Shown here: piece by piece, positions 54,201 through 54,283 of the stretch
Layout: each line of letters opens with the position of its first letter
Position numbering within the stretch: position 1 is the first letter of the stretch
The notes under the pieces: model-generated
The model's input: only the letters and a program-made list of their open reading frames with translations
The model's database searches: none
Told to the model about the DNA's origin: nothing
Source: an uncultured Bacteroidota bacterium
Lineage (GTDB): Bacteria > Bacteroidota > Bacteroidia > UKL13-3
DNA length: 54,283 bases
Direction: 5' to 3'
Assembly: GCA_903897855.1 (NCBI GenBank)
Contig: CAIUDH010000020.1
Coordinates: 1-54,283, forward strand
Translations under genes and position numbers: made by a program

Positions 54201-54283
54201 CCGGAGTTCGCACTCGCCGTGGTTTTGCCTTTGATGCCACTCACGTGCAAGAAATTATTTTTGGTGATACTGTCTTTACAGTA
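51224..54283 (-). CDS. PKD-repeat surface protein with T9SS type B sorting domain (5' end outside window)
   Basis: The frame is open across the window edge (bases 54251-54283 encode YCKDSITKNNFL), so the N terminus is missing; about 1019 residues are seen. Several PKD-like domains are visible (ITFTHFGKYRVYCEFTN, TWDFGDGSPPLKSTDTVISH, WRWDFNNDGFIDDTTQNPTY, YHWDFGVPTTLADTSD). Fibronectin-like segments follow (IRVIWNKNTASDFTFYNLYRS, ILLEWDTSG-type). The end is the gliding-motility-associated C-terminal (type B, CHU_C) domain: VVPNAFSPNNDGVNDIF, IFDRWGSLLFE, GWDGNYNERACDVGVYVYELRA. Such proteins are exported by the T9SS, consistent with sprE and the PorG-like gene here, and act as adhesins or extracellular structural proteins. 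Confidence 0.93.
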   Translation of the reverse strand, partial: YCKDSITKNNFLHVSGIKGKTTASANSGCSQSTINFSSTIDYNFHFVNPSAVVQYSWSCVPISDGATLGSYNIGSPGSVATDITFTHFGKYRVYCEFTNSEGCHYIDSAGALTIAIGAQALFSIAPEFCKYDTATLLNSSTLNPVSYKWFSDGAISFLPNDSVANPKLVFSQTGYRMLGLIAKTANGCVDTMIQNIVISQPIANFIASDTAIVCGPALVTFHSRSSNDVTIYTWDFGDGSPPLKSTDTVISHVFAIKNGLSSFNVTLQVENNIGCVGVMTKQNFIRITGPVPYFKITNTKGCEPVSVHIVDSSRFVHKFYFSYGFGPIDSVSITDKIYTLASPNVLYSVYKPYLFVFDTSGVCSQIYQPLDSIVVYSRPKAWFYVKDSSSCLPFIVNFFDTSKAATRWRWDFNNDGFIDDTTQNPTYIYTTPGKYGVKLIVTNQFGCTDTMLKTNYIEAFEKPVAKFVSSDTAVCPHTVISFLNQSTLAAPIVKYHWDFGVPTTLADTSDLANPIPYKYDITGVYTVSLYLEDVNGCNDLLVKTNMIKVADSLPPSQPQIYYITVVNNNDIRVIWNKNTASDFTFYNLYRSVGGMFTPLISKNLITDTSYLDNAGINVKTQPYSYTMDALDNCGHNTAFSITHRSIYLDATTLTQNSNLITWTSYQGWAAGTFVYKLYRSHTLVGGYLLYAQHADFDTTLVDANLCDSDYYYYVEAWQVGTGFISRSNIDFNHPPYYIANTPLEVIRATVVNDKDVLLEWDTSGVVNTNRKIYFIDKLNAGGTFQNIASSTSNSYIDKLVDVHSNSYTYRVRMQDYCGYINPGSNIGRSINLRALTNGYSVYLSWNAYDYWANTVQAYILELYDNKNKTYQVVSVLPPTDTTYTDTKFYEIDTASCYRIRAVEAQSLPDTSMSNLACVFLPPNIVVPNAFSPNNDGVNDIFYAQGVFIQNLTGKPPIDYMLRIFDRWGSLLFETNDFNKGWDGNYNERACDVGVYVYELRATGYNKQRFNYKGTFHLLR

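Overview
The window is chromosomal DNA from a member of the Bacteroidota. The evidence is taxon-typical: a SusC/SusD outer-membrane uptake operon, type IX secretion (T9SS) genes (SprE/PorW and a PorG/DUF6089-like protein), a large PKD-repeat protein ending in a T9SS type B sorting domain, a glycine-lipid acyltransferase pair (GlsA/GlsB-like), a TAnnTTTG-type -7 promoter box before many genes, and few Shine-Dalgarno sequences. I see no transposase, integrase, phage or CRISPR genes. Both ends cut a gene.

Layout. 1-5500: a truncated, apparently frameshifted secreted protein, dihydrolipoyl dehydrogenase, a small secreted protein and a TonB-receptor-like beta-barrel protein. 5525-11218: two tandem hybrid histidine kinases, one with seven PAS domains and one whose second receiver has lost its phosphoacceptor Asp. 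11448-15222: a bacterial deoxyhypusine-synthase-like enzyme, then yceD-rpmF-plsX and a DUF4197 lipoprotein. 15274-18611: sprE-dapF. 18799-27855: a lipoprotein, cdsA, an M20 peptidase, lutC, PorG-like, nadK, a CBS protein and the acyltransferase pair. 27949-30504: tRNA-Val, an orphan PAS kinase and a DUF3108 protein. 30564-37228: a compact six-gene operon (below). 38020-38560 and 49511-49822: two clusters of one family of palindromic intergenic repeats. 39246-44696: SusC-SusD-DUF5011 operon. 44893-51192: cinA, an MltD-like lytic transglycosylase, a free-standing C-terminal half of CarB, and a family 4 glycosyltransferase. 51224-54283: the PKD/T9SS protein.

The most unusual system is the minus-strand operon 37228 to 30564. 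Its genes, in transcription order, encode a PqqD-like peptide-binding protein, an ATP-grasp ligase, a fold-type III PLP decarboxylase, a fusion of a urea-transporter-like membrane domain to an M23 metallopeptidase domain, a TPR/outer-membrane beta-barrel protein, and a secreted TPR protein. Gaps are 18, 48 and 40 bp, followed by overlaps of 22 and 13 bp. I infer a pathway that makes an amino-acid- or peptide-derived product in the cytoplasm and handles or exports it through the envelope. No precursor peptide is visible and the product is unknown.

Other points of interest are the split carB, the deoxyhypusine-synthase-like protein in a bacterium, the pseudo-receiver, and a 7-T tract at the frameshift in the first gene. 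All assignments rest on reading motifs by eye; no database search was run.
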